From: Arthrobacter sp. C9C5
Lineage (GTDB): Bacteria; Actinomycetota; Actinomycetes; Actinomycetales; Micrococcaceae
Direction of reading: 5' to 3'
Assembly (NCBI RefSeq): GCF_013359735.1
Contig: NZ_JABFMX010000023.1
Span: 1 to 64,000, forward strand
Length of the DNA: 64,000 bases
Position 1 is the stretch's first letter. Each line of letters opens with the position of its first letter. Shown one piece after another: positions 17,042-26,609 of the stretch. The notes beneath the pieces are model-generated. The model worked only from the letters and a program-made list of their open reading frames with translations. It had not been told where the DNA came from and made no database searches. Position numbers and translations under genes: made by a program.

Positions 17042-18577
17042 ATGGGGGCGTCGACGGTGACATCGCAGTGGCTTCGTTCTGCAGGCACGATCTTTCCGCG
17101 TGGTTCCCTGCTTTCTCCTGCCGCGTGGGCTTTTCGGCATCGCCTGATCGTCTTTTTCGCCCTGGCCTCATCGTTGGGCGTGAGCGTGTTCGCGGCTCTC
17201 CAGGGCTTACCCTCACTCGATGCGCTCGTTTCCGGTGCCATCCCGGCGGTGGTGGCCATCACAGCATGGAAGGCCCCTTGCGGCCGGCGGCTCAGCAGCT
17301 CGCTGAGCGCCGCTTCGCTGATGGTCCTCGCGGCCACGGCCGTGAACGTCTCCGGGACCACGGAGGCACATTTTCTGTTCTTCATCATGGTCCCGGTAGT
17401 CGCACTTTACGAAGACTGGGCGCCGATCGCGACAGCATCCGTGATAGTCGTGGCGCACGAGCGTGTTCTCGGTTTCTTCGCCCCGGGACACCTCTACAAC
17501 CATCCCGCGGCCACGGCGGCGCCCCTGCAGTGGACGCCTTTCCTCAGCGGATTGTTCCTCGCCATCTGTCTCACGAGCACCCTGCACTGGAGAATCCATG
17601 AACACGCCAGGACGGAGGAACGCCTTCTTCTGGACCGTCTGGCCCGCCAGGCGCTCCATGACCCGTTGACCGGGCTCGCGAACAGGACGCTGCTCCACGA
17701 AAGGCTGAGCCAGGCCGTCGCCGCCAGCGCCGCGGGCACACAACCTTTACTCGTCTTCTGCATCGATATTGACGGGTTCAAACCCGTCAACGACTCTCAC
17801 GGCCACGCCGCCGGTGACCGGCTATTGGCAGAGCTGGGACGGCGACTCCAGGCCTGCATCAGGGCCGGGGACACCGCGGCCCGCACGGGCGGGGACGAGT
17901 TCACACTCCTGCTCCCCGCCGCCGGGACCGATACCGCAGGGCCCATGGCCCGGCGCATCATGGAGGCCATCGCCGCACCGGTCCATGTCGCGGGAACCGA
18001 GCTGAAGGTCACCGCCAGCATCGGGATAGCCATCGGCTCCGGGCTGGAAGACCCCGAAGAGCTGCTGGAGCGCGCCGACAAGGCAATGTACTCGGCCAAA
18101 CACGCCGGCCGAGAACGATACTTCATCCACGGCACAGCAATAACGCCCGGCGATCAAGGCAGCTTGAGGGTCCACCCCGATCACGCCCGGGCCTGGGCCC
18201 GCTACACGAGATCCCTGCGCGCAGAGATCGACACAGCAAAAACCAAAGGCACCTTGCCCGAACAGACCCGCGGCCCCGAAACAGCACGGCGGACCCTCGA
18301 ATCCCTGCTGAGGGCCATCGACCACCTGCACCCCGGCCCCCACCATGCTGAACTCACTCTTCCCCACGGTACTGCGCTTGAAGAGTTCATCTTCCACCAC
18401 GACCTCGTCCAGAACTGGGCAGAAGCACTCGTCACCCAAAAAATCCTCACCCAGCGCATGCCCGCGACGGCAACCCAATTCTGGACCGAACTGCGCCAAA
18501 CCCTCACCCCGTCACAACCCCCAACCGGTCCGGGCCGAGGAAACCGGCCAGTCATCGAAACCTTCCCCCTCAGCTGA
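17042..18577 (+). CDS. Membrane-anchored GGDEF diguanylate cyclase
   Basis: A 511-residue protein. About six hydrophobic segments fill residues 30-185, including AHFLFFIMVPVVALYEDW, which resembles the HFxFF...LYxDW signature seen in membrane sensor modules. The GGDEF domain (about 205-370) has the intact site RTGGDEF and an RxxD inhibition motif (RAGD), so it should make c-di-GMP under product control. A C-terminal tail of about 130 residues (370-511) is not recognised. Start ATG 17042 has only a weak ribosome-binding sequence. It is the only clearly membrane-bound member of the cluster. Confidence 0.88.
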   Translation: MGASTVTSQWLRSAGTIFPRGSLLSPAAWAFRHRLIVFFALASSLGVSVFAALQGLPSLDALVSGAIPAVVAITAWKAPCGRRLSSSLSAASLMVLAATAVNVSGTTEAHFLFFIMVPVVALYEDWAPIATASVIVVAHERVLGFFAPGHLYNHPAATAAPLQWTPFLSGLFLAICLTSTLHWRIHEHARTEERLLLDRLARQALHDPLTGLANRTLLHERLSQAVAASAAGTQPLLVFCIDIDGFKPVNDSHGHAAGDRLLAELGRRLQACIRAGDTAARTGGDEFTLLLPAAGTDTAGPMARRIMEAIAAPVHVAGTELKVTASIGIAIGSGLEDPEELLERADKAMYSAKHAGRERYFIHGTAITPGDQGSLRVHPDHARAWARYTRSLRAEIDTAKTKGTLPEQTRGPETARRTLESLLRAIDHLHPGPHHAELTLPHGTALEEFIFHHDLVQNWAEALVTQKILTQRMPATATQFWTELRQTLTPSQPPTGPGRGNRPVIETFPLS

Positions 18578-18894
18578 CCCGCAGTCCCTACCGGAACAAA
18601 ATGGTCGCCGCCCAAGGCATTCAGCGTTCAAATCCGGTCCAGGCTTTCCACATGACGGCCCGGCTACCACCGGTGCGCGCGAAGTCAATGTAGCTGCTAG
18701 CAATGACTGCGGCTCCTCGGCTTGACGGGCTCAGCCCCCGCGGCTGGTGAGCGGGCCGTACCGGGGTATGGGCTTGTTCCGGACTCTGGACGCCTTCACA
18801 GGCACCGGCAGGCTACCGGATATGGACGCACTGGAGATCATCCGCGCTAGATCCCCACTGCAACCGCCGGCCAGCTGTGCTCAGCAGCGTTCGG
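18578..18894. other. Intergenic stretch between the GGDEF gene and the tniR side
   Basis: No gene or RNA recognised. Confidence 0.5.
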
Positions 18895-19038
18895 TCACCT
18901 GAGGCAGACCGGCTCCACACACGTGGCTGCCCTCCGGGAGAATCCCTGCCAAAGAGCTGTAAAGATCAAGTTCGCCAGTCGGGCGGCCCCCGCCACCGCC
19001 AGAAGCCCGGCGGAAAGGATGGCGTAGACGACAAACAT
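18895..19038 (-). CDS. Possible 47-residue membrane peptide
   Basis: ATG 19038 opens a frame with one strong hydrophobic segment (FVVYAILSAGLLAVAGAARL) followed by a basic/Cys-containing tail. It lies 170 bases downstream of tniR on the same strand. GGTGGG about 11 bases upstream is a poor ribosome-binding site. No homologue recognised. It may be a remnant of cargo. Confidence 0.25.
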   Translation of the reverse strand: MFVVYAILSAGLLAVAGAARLANLIFTALWQGFSRRAATCVEPVCLR

Positions 19039-19205
19039 CAGACACCAGGCCCACCGTCACCGCGAACGTCAGGTTCAGCACCCCCATTGTCGGATCCACA
19101 ACCCGCACGCCCCTCCTGCCAGCAGCCCTGCAAGGCCACGCACATTCCGAATAATAGCGTCGGGGGAAGCCAAACCCGCCCGGTCCAACTCGACCTGCCG
19201 GCAGT

Positions 19206-19841
19206 CTAACCAGCGGGGAACCTCTGGTTCCTGGAAATGAGCTTTGCCCCATCCGGGCGCAGTTCCCCGGCCGGTGAGACGTGCCGGTAGAGAGTCTGCC
19301 GCGTAATCCCCAGCTCCTTGCAGAGCTCCCCTACTTTCGTGCCGGGCTTGCCCATGGATGCCAGGGCAAGGCGGAGTTTCGCGGGCGTCATTTTGTAGGG
19401 GCGTCCGCCGTTGCGGCCCCGGGCACGCGCGGAGGCAAGCCCGGCGAGAGTGCGTTCGGAGATAAGTTCGCGTTCGAATTCGGCCAGGGCTGCGAAGATC
19501 CCGAAGACCAGCTTCCCGGACGCGGTGGTGGTGTCGATGGCTGCGCCCTGCCCGGTGAGGACTTTCAGCCCAATGCTGCGTTCGGTCAGGTCGTGGACGA
19601 TGTTGACCAGATGCCTCAGGTCCCGGCCGAGCCGGTCCAGCTTCCACACCACCAGAGTGTCCTCGTTGTCGCGCAACGCCTTCAGGCAGGCGGCCAGCTG
19701 GGGTCGGTCGTCCTTCTTACCTGAGGCTTTGTCCTCATACAGCTGTCCGGGCCTGACGCCGGCGGCCAGAAGAGCATCTCTCTGCATGTCAGTGCTCTGA
19801 GATCCGTCGGCCTTGGAGACCCGCGCATATCCGACCAACAC
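19206..19841 (-). CDS. tniR: Transposon resolvase TniR
   Basis: Serine resolvase of 211 residues that resolves transposon cointegrates. It shows YARVSKADGSQSTDMQ with the catalytic serine, VVWKLDRLGRDLRHL, IFAALAEFERELISERT and a C-terminal helix-turn-helix (KVGELCKELGITRQTLYRH). GTG 19841 is the start that gives the usual LVGYARVS N-terminus; AAGGG lies about 9 bases upstream. It differs clearly from the two island recombinases. Its position after tniQ with an intervening res site is the Tn402/Tn5053 arrangement. Confidence 0.9.
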   Translation of the reverse strand: MLVGYARVSKADGSQSTDMQRDALLAAGVRPGQLYEDKASGKKDDRPQLAACLKALRDNEDTLVVWKLDRLGRDLRHLVNIVHDLTERSIGLKVLTGQGAAIDTTTASGKLVFGIFAALAEFERELISERTLAGLASARARGRNGGRPYKMTPAKLRLALASMGKPGTKVGELCKELGITRQTLYRHVSPAGELRPDGAKLISRNQRFPAG

Positions 19842-19849
19842 AGCATTTA

Positions 19850-19935
19850 CCCTTCGTCATTTATACGTTCGTTTAAGTGACACCGAGTTTTCAATCTGGT
19901 TCGAAATCAGAATATGTCACTTAAGCCGTTACTTA
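19850..19935. other. res site of the Tn402-like transposon
   Basis: In the gap between tniR and tniQ, the inverted pair TTAAGTGACA (19873-19882) and TGTCACTTAA (19915-19924) flanks 32 bp containing TTCGAAATC. This matches the location of res in Tn402-family transposons. Confidence 0.7.
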
Positions 19936-19942
19936 TTCTACG

Positions 19943-21145
19943 TCAGTCAAAGGGCTGTCCTCCTTCTGTTTGTGACAGGAAGTCAAGGGGTATCCCAAGC
20001 TCGGCGAAGGTGTCCCGAAGACCGCGGACGGATTCCTGACTGCGGCACCCGTAGCGTGCGAAGTCGAAGAGGTGCTTCGCGACCACTGGATCCGTTTTGG
20101 CTGCTGCGATGCACGCATCCCGGGTAGCCGTCACCTGATTCCATAGCTCGTCCAGTGTCGGCTGCTTCTGCGTGCCCGCGCGAGCTGTCGGTGATCCGGG
20201 CGGGGTCCCACTGCTGATCGGTGCCTTCGGTTCGGAACGCAGAAGGTACCCGGAGGTACCCAGGGCGGTCAGGGAGTCGCCCTCGACCATTTCCATCGCG
20301 GCGGCAGCGGCTTCGAGCAGTTGCTGCTGCCTGGTCCAGTGGAGGGTCTCAAACGGTTGCCATGAGTGCAGGCCGGCCCGGAACGGGTGGCCGCAGTGGT
20401 CCCAGACCCGGCGCACGTCCTCTAGTTGCCGGCCGTATCGTCCCTGTGCCGTGCTGAGTTCGTCCAGGAGGGTCCGCAGCAGCCGGAACCAGACTCCGGC
20501 GTGAACCGAGCGCCGGGGCAGGTCGACGGATCCTGTTGTTATTGCCTGCCAGGTGCGCCGGTCCATCAGGGTCAATGACTCCGGGAGTTCCCGCTGGTCA
20601 TGGGTGGGAGTTGTCCACTTGATGTAGTCCGCAGGGTGTCCTTCATAGGTCTCGAGCCGGTGTCGGTGTACCGGGCAGCTGGCCATGAGCGGCAGTTGCC
20701 AGAAGAGCAGTATCGTCGCGCCGGACTCCAGGCATTCGCGGCATCCCCGCAGCACCCTGGTTTCCGCGAGCCATGGCAGCCACTTCCGCGGTGTATAGAT
20801 TTGGCGCCGCGCCGGTGGCAGGAGTACCGAGAACTGGTGCACATAGGTTTCGTAAGTATCGGGTGCAGGGGTGAGGGAGTCGAAGAGCCATGGCACCCAG
20901 CCGACCATGGTCATGGCCTGTACGCGGTCCTGGTCGAGGCCCGTACGTTTGGCGAGCTCGTCGAGCAGGTGACCTGGCGGGTCCAGATCCAGCTCTGCGT
21001 CGCTGAGTTCCCGGTGACCGAGTCCGTGTTCGAGCAGCTGGTGGGAGTACATGCCGTAGCTACTCGCCGTCCTCCGCAGCCAGGAGGACAAAGATTCCGT
21101 TGCTGCAGGTGCCGGATGAAGGGGCCAGCGCTCCGGCGGTCTCAC
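19943..21145 (-). CDS. tniQ: Transposition protein TniQ
   Basis: TnsD/TniQ-family protein of 400 residues used in target choice. The N-terminal signature LHPAPAATESLSSWLRRTA is typical, and a zinc-finger pattern is visible (GCRECLE ... ASCPVHRHRL). The start overlaps the tniB stop (ATGA at 21142-21145), so they are co-translated. Length is close to that of TniQ proteins (about 405). Confidence 0.9.
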   Translation of the reverse strand: MRPPERWPLHPAPAATESLSSWLRRTASSYGMYSHQLLEHGLGHRELSDAELDLDPPGHLLDELAKRTGLDQDRVQAMTMVGWVPWLFDSLTPAPDTYETYVHQFSVLLPPARRQIYTPRKWLPWLAETRVLRGCRECLESGATILLFWQLPLMASCPVHRHRLETYEGHPADYIKWTTPTHDQRELPESLTLMDRRTWQAITTGSVDLPRRSVHAGVWFRLLRTLLDELSTAQGRYGRQLEDVRRVWDHCGHPFRAGLHSWQPFETLHWTRQQQLLEAAAAAMEMVEGDSLTALGTSGYLLRSEPKAPISSGTPPGSPTARAGTQKQPTLDELWNQVTATRDACIAAAKTDPVVAKHLFDFARYGCRSQESVRGLRDTFAELGIPLDFLSQTEGGQPFD

Positions 21146-22059
21146 ATCAGTTCGCGTTCAAACAAGCGGCGCCGTTCGGTAGGTCCTGCATAGTCAGCCA
21201 TAACCAGAGTGCGGCGATTGATACGCTCTTCACCGCTTTCCACGGCAGCGATCGCCGCGGTCGTCAGGAGCCGGGCGAGTTCGCCAATGGTTCCCTCACT
21301 TCGGGCGAGTAAATACTGCGCCATATCGGCGGTAGCGATGTCCGAGGGGCGCTGCAGCGGCAGGGCGGCCGCGAAGCTGGCCAACAACGACAGAGTGTCC
21401 ACACCCGCGTTCCACAAGGGAAGGACGATGGGTTCAAACCGGTTCTCCAGCTGATCATCGGAACGAACCGCAAGATATGCCTCCCGCGTTCCGACGCCGA
21501 CGATCGGGATGCGCAGCTCGTTGCCCAGGAACCGCAGGAGATTGAGGAACTCCCGACGGCTGTTGCCCTGCCCGGCAAGGACATTGTGCAGCTCGTCGAT
21601 GACGAGCATGCGCACCCCCGTCAAGCGCAGCAGTTTCAGCAAGATCTGCTCCACGTCAGCCAGCCGCCGCCGTGGTTGAAGCGGTGCCCCAAGCGCGGCC
21701 AGGAGCGCGATGTAGAAGCGCAGCACGGAAGGCTCAGACGGCATCTGCACGCACAACACCGGAACGTTTTCCCGCTCTGGCTCGGCCACGGGCGGGTGTC
21801 CCCGGCGGAACTTTTCCACGATCATCGACTTGCCGTTGTTCGTCGGCCCGATCAGCAACAGGTTCGGCATGCGCTGTTTGTCCGGCCAAGACAGCAGGGA
21901 CTCCAGGCGGGCCACCGCTTCCACCGCGCGCGGGTAGCCGATCCACCGGTCGGCCCGGATCAATTCAACCCGTTCGTTCGCAGGCAACCGTGCCGCGTCC
22001 CGCACACTCAGGTGCAGGTGGGACAACTCCGGTGCCTCGTACTCAGGCATGGTCACCAC
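21142..22059 (-). CDS. tniB: Transposition ATPase TniB
   Basis: AAA+ ATPase (TnsC/TniB type) of about 302-305 residues that delivers target DNA to TniA. Walker A reads GPTNNGKS and Walker B reads MLVIDELHN; GVGTREAYLAV is the sensor-1 region. Possible starts: GTG 22059, GTG 22056 (overlapping the tniA stop as GTGA) or ATG 22050. All overlap or abut tniA. Confidence 0.9.
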   Translation of the reverse strand: MVTMPEYEAPELSHLHLSVRDAARLPANERVELIRADRWIGYPRAVEAVARLESLLSWPDKQRMPNLLLIGPTNNGKSMIVEKFRRGHPPVAEPERENVPVLCVQMPSEPSVLRFYIALLAALGAPLQPRRRLADVEQILLKLLRLTGVRMLVIDELHNVLAGQGNSRREFLNLLRFLGNELRIPIVGVGTREAYLAVRSDDQLENRFEPIVLPLWNAGVDTLSLLASFAAALPLQRPSDIATADMAQYLLARSEGTIGELARLLTTAAIAAVESGEERINRRTLVMADYAGPTERRRLFERELM

Positions 22060-23741
22060 TGCTCGATTTGATCGAAGACCGGCACCTGGGCCGCATCCGC
22101 GGGCGTGTCCGGTGCCTGCTCAGCAGCGGCTTCGGGCGGGAGTAACCGGGCGGGTGTCCCGGCCCGACGTGGCGTCGATGCGTTGCGGCGCTCGGCCTCG
22201 CGGCGCGTGCGCTTGGTAATCTTCAAGGCACTGTTCGCGATCTCTCGCATTTGCTCGATTGTGCGGAACAATGCCGCCTCATCCACTTGCGCTACGCCGC
22301 GCTCGTGTAGCCGCGCTAGGGCGTGCCGGTGTTCCCACAGGCTCACGGAGGGGTTAGCCATCGTCCGGTAAGGGACCTCGACATAGTGAGCCCCCTCTGG
22401 TTCCAACACCCAGATTCTGCTGATGTCCCTGGGATCCCGGCGGATCAAGAACGGCCCAAGCGTCTCGCGCCGGCTGATCCACGGTTTCAGCGCATTTGAG
22501 AAATAGTGGACATGGTCGATCACGAAGCCCGTCCGCGTCAGGGTACGACGCACGACGGGAAGGAAATCGACCAGGAACGCTGTCGGGTTCGAGGCCACCG
22601 CTGGCAGACCTGTGGCCGCGACCCCTTCCGCCCACCGACCAGCCGGTGTCTGCCCCAGCGTGCTGTGGATGGTGCCGTGGTAGTTAGTGACGGCAAGGGT
22701 CATCCATTTCTCCAGCTCGCGCAGGGTCAGCGCCGCCTTCCGGTTCGAGTCATACCGGCCCCGTTCGCTGGGGTTGGAAAAAGTGGTCCCGGGAAGTTCG
22801 TGAATTTGCTTCATTGCGGTGCCGATCAGGCGTTCCACGATCCCGCCATAATGAGGGCGGCCCAGCGGACGGTAGGCCAGCTCGATACCGTGTTGCTCGC
22901 ATCCCCGCCGGAGCGCCTCGCTCTTGAATTCGCTGGCATTATCCAGGTAAAGCAGTCGCGGCTTCCCGCACATGGGCCACCCCGCCTCAATACCCAGACC
23001 TTCAAGCCACGGCCGTTTGTCGGTGGCGGCATGCGCCAGGCACAGTCCGACCGACACTGCCGAGGGCGCCTCCAGGGTCACCACCATGCCAACAATGCAC
23101 CGGCTGTAAACATCGATCGCGACAGTCAAATACGGACGACCAATCGGTCGCCGCTCCCGCTCGTCCACGACGATCACGTCGATCACAGTGTGGTCGATCT
23201 GCACCCGCTCCAGAATCGAGCCGACCGCCGGCACCTCGTCCCCAGCAGACTGCAACGGCCGCACCGCATCGGCGCCTCCCCTGCGCCGGCCTACCTCAAC
23301 GGGGTTCAACTCCCGGATGCGCCGCTCCACCGTGTTTCGGGCCGGGACAGGAAGCTGCCGTGCTCTGCACGCCGCAGCAATATCCCGATACACCGCAGCC
23401 AAAGTCCGTTTCTGCCGGGTCAGGAACTGCTTCCGCACCATCACCCGGACAAGGTCCTCGACCTCCTCTGACAGACGCGCTGTTCCTTTCCCTCCGGAGG
23501 AACGGCCAGGAACCAAATCCGTCAGCAACCCAGACCCGTCGCGTTGGCGTCTGATCAGCACGTACACCTGGCGTCGCGATATGCCCAACGCCGCGGCGGC
23601 AGCATCAACCGCTGCCCTGCCAACAACCGCATGTGAAGCCAAGGGCGCGATCACCGCCGAAACCGACTTAGCCCGATCCCATAGAACATCCGGCATCGTC
23701 AACGTGCCCGGCTCACGAAGGGGCACCGATTCCGCATCCAC
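22053..23741 (-). CDS. tniA: Transposase TniA
   Basis: DDE transposase of 562 residues, the size of Tn5053 TniA. Catalytic residues: D in RVQIDHTVIDV, D in LLYLDNASEF, E in HYGGIVERLIG. N-terminal helix-turn-helix: AAAALGISRRQVYVLIRR. A Mu-transposase-like C-terminal part is present. I chose GTG 23741 because GGGAGG lies 7 bases upstream. The frame stays open to 23924, but that stretch crosses the terminal repeats where the protein itself binds. Confidence 0.92.
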   Translation of the reverse strand: MDAESVPLREPGTLTMPDVLWDRAKSVSAVIAPLASHAVVGRAAVDAAAAALGISRRQVYVLIRRQRDGSGLLTDLVPGRSSGGKGTARLSEEVEDLVRVMVRKQFLTRQKRTLAAVYRDIAAACRARQLPVPARNTVERRIRELNPVEVGRRRGGADAVRPLQSAGDEVPAVGSILERVQIDHTVIDVIVVDERERRPIGRPYLTVAIDVYSRCIVGMVVTLEAPSAVSVGLCLAHAATDKRPWLEGLGIEAGWPMCGKPRLLYLDNASEFKSEALRRGCEQHGIELAYRPLGRPHYGGIVERLIGTAMKQIHELPGTTFSNPSERGRYDSNRKAALTLRELEKWMTLAVTNYHGTIHSTLGQTPAGRWAEGVAATGLPAVASNPTAFLVDFLPVVRRTLTRTGFVIDHVHYFSNALKPWISRRETLGPFLIRRDPRDISRIWVLEPEGAHYVEVPYRTMANPSVSLWEHRHALARLHERGVAQVDEAALFRTIEQMREIANSALKITKRTRREAERRNASTPRRAGTPARLLPPEAAAEQAPDTPADAAQVPVFDQIEQW

Positions 23742-23763
23742 TCCGCCACCTCCCTCGCCGTGC

Positions 23764-23885
23764 AGAGGAGTAGTAAGCAAAAACGACCCTAGTGCAGAGG
23801 AGTACGGAAAAACCAGTGCCCAATACCCATCTGCACAACCACGGAGACAGAGGGACCGTCGTGCAGACGAGTGTGGAAAATGACA
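23764..23885 (-). repeat. Right terminal repeat region of the Tn402-like transposon
   Basis: Read on the minus strand from 23885 inward: TGTCATTTTCCACACTCGTC then TGCACGACGG, followed by further copies of the CTCnTCTGCAC repeat around 23800 and 23770 (GTACTCCTCTGCAC and TACTCCTCTGCAC) and an inverted one (GTTGTGCAGATGG) near 23833. These are TniA-binding-type repeats facing those at 6073-6260. Confidence 0.8.
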
Positions 23886-24173
23886 TTTTGGAGGGCTCCC
23901 GGTCTTCCATCTCGACACAGGCACAAAGGGTCGTTTATGAGCATCCCTCGGGAGCAGGTAGCGAGACTTCGACGCTCTCCCTGCACAGGAACGACGACAA
24001 CGAGCGGCAACGCGCTCACGGGTCCTCTGAGTCGGTGCTGACCGAGATGGTGCCGCTCACCGTCTCGGTCGCCGGGTAGATTGAAACCAACAATAAATGG
24101 CTACCGTATGTGGCTGGAGACTGCCGCATCACAAGTTCATTTGAATCGGGAACAAACGCAAGGGGTACGGGCC

Positions 24174-26609
24174 GTGGCGCTCAAGAAATCAGATCTTTAC
24201 AGCTCGCTTTGGAAGAGCTGTGATGAGCTGCGCGGTGGCATGGACGCCAGTCAGTACAAGGACTACATCCTGACGATGCTGTTCGTGAAGTACGTCTCGG
24301 ATAAAGCCAAGACCGATCCGAATTCGCTGATCCAGGTCCCTCTCGGCGGTTCCTTCGACGACATGATCGCGCTCAAGGGCGACAAGGAGATCGGCGACAA
24401 GGTCAACAAGATCATCGCAAAACTTGCCGAAGCCAACGACTTGCAAAAGGTCATCGATCTCGCTGACTTCAATGACGAGGAAAAGCTCGGCAAGGGCAAG
24501 GAGATGCAGGACCGACTCTCCAAGCTCGTCACTATCTTCCAGGAACTCGACTTCCGTGGCTCCCATGCTGAGGGCGACGACCTTCTTGGCGATGCCTACG
24601 AATACCTCATGCGTCACTTCGCTACCGAGTCAGGAAAGTCAAAGGGACAGTTCTATACCCCGGCCGAGGTCTCACGAGTGATCGCGAAGCTGATAAGCGT
24701 GACACCGGATACGCCCCGCTCAGCCACGGTCTACGACCCCACCTGCGGTTCTGGTTCCTTGCTGCTCAAGGTGGCAGCCCAATCACGCAACGGGCTGACC
24801 ATCTATGGCCAGGAGAAGGACAACGCCACCTGGGCACTGTCCAAGATGAACATGATCCTGCACGGCAATGAGATCGCAGACATCCGCAAGGGCGATACGA
24901 TTACCAGCCCGCAGTTCACCAAAGGCGACGGCCTGGATACTTTCGACTTCATTGTGGCCAACCCACCGTTCTCCATCAAATCCTGGAGCAACGGTTTGGA
25001 GAACGACTTCGGGCGCTTTGAATACGGCGCACCACCTGAAAAGAACGGCGACTACGCGTTCCTTCTCCACGTTCTCAAGTCGATGAAGAGCACGGGCAAA
25101 GCTGCTGTCATCCTTCCGCACGGCGTCCTGTTTCGCGGCAACGCTGAAGCTAGCATCCGCAAGCAGCTCCTCAAACGCGGCTTCATCAAGGGCATCATCG
25201 GACTGCCCGCCAACCTCTTCTATGGCACCGGTATTCCGGCCTGCATCATCGTGCTCGATAAGGAAAACGCCCAGAGCCGTACAGGGGTCTTCATGATCGA
25301 CGCCTCCAAGGGCTTCCTAAAAGACGGCAATAAAAACCGCATCCGTTCCCAGGACATGCACAAGATCGTGGATGTCTTCGTCAAGCAGCAGGAAGTCGAG
25401 CGCTATTCGCGCATGGTGCCGCTATCTGAGATTAGTAGTGACGCCAATGACTTCAACCTCAACATCCCGCGCTACATCGATTCGTCGGAGCCCGAAGACA
25501 TCCAGGATCTCTATGCGCACATACATGGCGGCATCCCTAGTCGCGACATTGACGCTCTGAGCGCCAGCTGGGACGCGTTCCCGACGCTGCGGCAGCAGTT
25601 GTTCAAGAGGGCAGGACGCGAGGGATACAGCGAACTGACCGTCGACATCTCAGACGTACAGCAGGCCATCCTGGATTCGGAGGAATTCGCCAGGTTCTCC
25701 GACAAAGCCCGCGCTGAGCTTGCTGCCTGGTACACCGCTCATCGTGCTGCCCTGGAATCGATCGACGAGGACACGAAGCCCAACGACCTAGTTGCCGAGC
25801 TGGGCGACGACCTTCTCGCGCGATTCAAGGACACGGCACTGCTTGACGAATACAACGTTTATGAGCAACTCATGACGTACTGGCATGGCACGATGCATGA
25901 TGACGTCTTCCTGGTCATGCACGAGGGCTGGCTCCACGCGGCCAAGCCACGCAAGACAATCGAAGATAAGGACCGCAAGATATCCGAGACCCCGGATCTC
26001 GTGGTTGGTGCAGGCCGGTCGGCTATCAAGTACAAGATGGACTTGATCCCGCCCGCTTTGATTGTGAACCGTTACTTCGCCAAGGAGCAGGCCTACCTTG
26101 ACCAACTGGCTGCCGTAGTGGACGACGTAGCGCGCCAAATTGAGGAGTACACCGAGGAACACGCCGGCGAAGAGGGGCTGCTCGCCGATGCCATGGACGA
26201 TGGCAAGATCAGCAAGGCCCTGGCCACTGCCCGACTTAAAGAATGCAAACGGGAACATGGGGACACGGACGAGATCAAAGCCCTCGAACATCTGATCAAG
26301 ATCTACAACGGTGAGTCAGGTGCCAAGAAACTCGCCAAGGACGCGGAGTCCAAGCTGAACAGCGATGTCCTCGCCCAATATGGCAAGCTCACTGAGGAGG
26401 ATGTGAAGGAGCTCGTACTCGACGACAAATGGCAGGCTTCGATTACGCACAGAATTACCAGTGAAATCACGGAGCTGACCCACAATCTAGTTGGGCGGAT
26501 CAAACAGCTCGGTGAACGGTACGACGAAACAGTAAGCGATCTGGAGTCTGAGCTGGAGACACTTAGCACCAAAGTTTCTCGTCATCTCGCTGACATGGGG
26601 GTCAAATGA
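24174..26609 (+). CDS. hsdM: Type I restriction-modification DNA methyltransferase subunit HsdM
   Basis: N6-adenine methyltransferase subunit, 811 residues. N-terminal HsdM helical domain (KKSDLYSSLWKSCDELRGGM ... YILTMLFVKYVSDK), SAM motif DPTCGSGSLL, catalytic NPPFS. The C-terminal 330 residues are a long, charged, probably coiled-coil extension not found in the classical form of about 500 residues. I chose GTG 24174 because the product then begins VALKKSDLYSSLW and AAGGGG lies 8 bases upstream. Overlaps hsdS by ATGA. The operon GC is visibly lower than in the flanking DNA, which suggests acquisition. Confidence 0.93.
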   Translation: MALKKSDLYSSLWKSCDELRGGMDASQYKDYILTMLFVKYVSDKAKTDPNSLIQVPLGGSFDDMIALKGDKEIGDKVNKIIAKLAEANDLQKVIDLADFNDEEKLGKGKEMQDRLSKLVTIFQELDFRGSHAEGDDLLGDAYEYLMRHFATESGKSKGQFYTPAEVSRVIAKLISVTPDTPRSATVYDPTCGSGSLLLKVAAQSRNGLTIYGQEKDNATWALSKMNMILHGNEIADIRKGDTITSPQFTKGDGLDTFDFIVANPPFSIKSWSNGLENDFGRFEYGAPPEKNGDYAFLLHVLKSMKSTGKAAVILPHGVLFRGNAEASIRKQLLKRGFIKGIIGLPANLFYGTGIPACIIVLDKENAQSRTGVFMIDASKGFLKDGNKNRIRSQDMHKIVDVFVKQQEVERYSRMVPLSEISSDANDFNLNIPRYIDSSEPEDIQDLYAHIHGGIPSRDIDALSASWDAFPTLRQQLFKRAGREGYSELTVDISDVQQAILDSEEFARFSDKARAELAAWYTAHRAALESIDEDTKPNDLVAELGDDLLARFKDTALLDEYNVYEQLMTYWHGTMHDDVFLVMHEGWLHAAKPRKTIEDKDRKISETPDLVVGAGRSAIKYKMDLIPPALIVNRYFAKEQAYLDQLAAVVDDVARQIEEYTEEHAGEEGLLADAMDDGKISKALATARLKECKREHGDTDEIKALEHLIKIYNGESGAKKLAKDAESKLNSDVLAQYGKLTEEDVKELVLDDKWQASITHRITSEITELTHNLVGRIKQLGERYDETVSDLESELETLSTKVSRHLADMGVK

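Larger units (their letters stand above)
6073..23885. mobile_element. Tn402/Tn5053-family transposon with c-di-GMP cargo, about 17.8 kb
   Basis: Inverted termini (TGTCA at 6073 and TGACA ending 23885), clustered TCTGCAC repeats at both ends, and a full tniA-tniB-tniQ-res-tniR module reading inward from the right end. This matches the family layout. Cargo between tniR and the left end: a PH-domain protein, four GGDEF/EAL proteins, a free N-terminal domain protein, a TetR regulator and a YegP-like protein. An IS30 is nested within. The missing target duplication means one end may have been altered by a later deletion or nested insertion, so treat 6073 as the likely, not proven, partner of 23885. 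Confidence 0.72.

Noticed and set aside
23742..23924. N-terminal extension of the tniA frame to 623 residues
   Set aside because: It reads through the terminal repeats; GTG 23741 has a strong ribosome-binding site and gives the family length.
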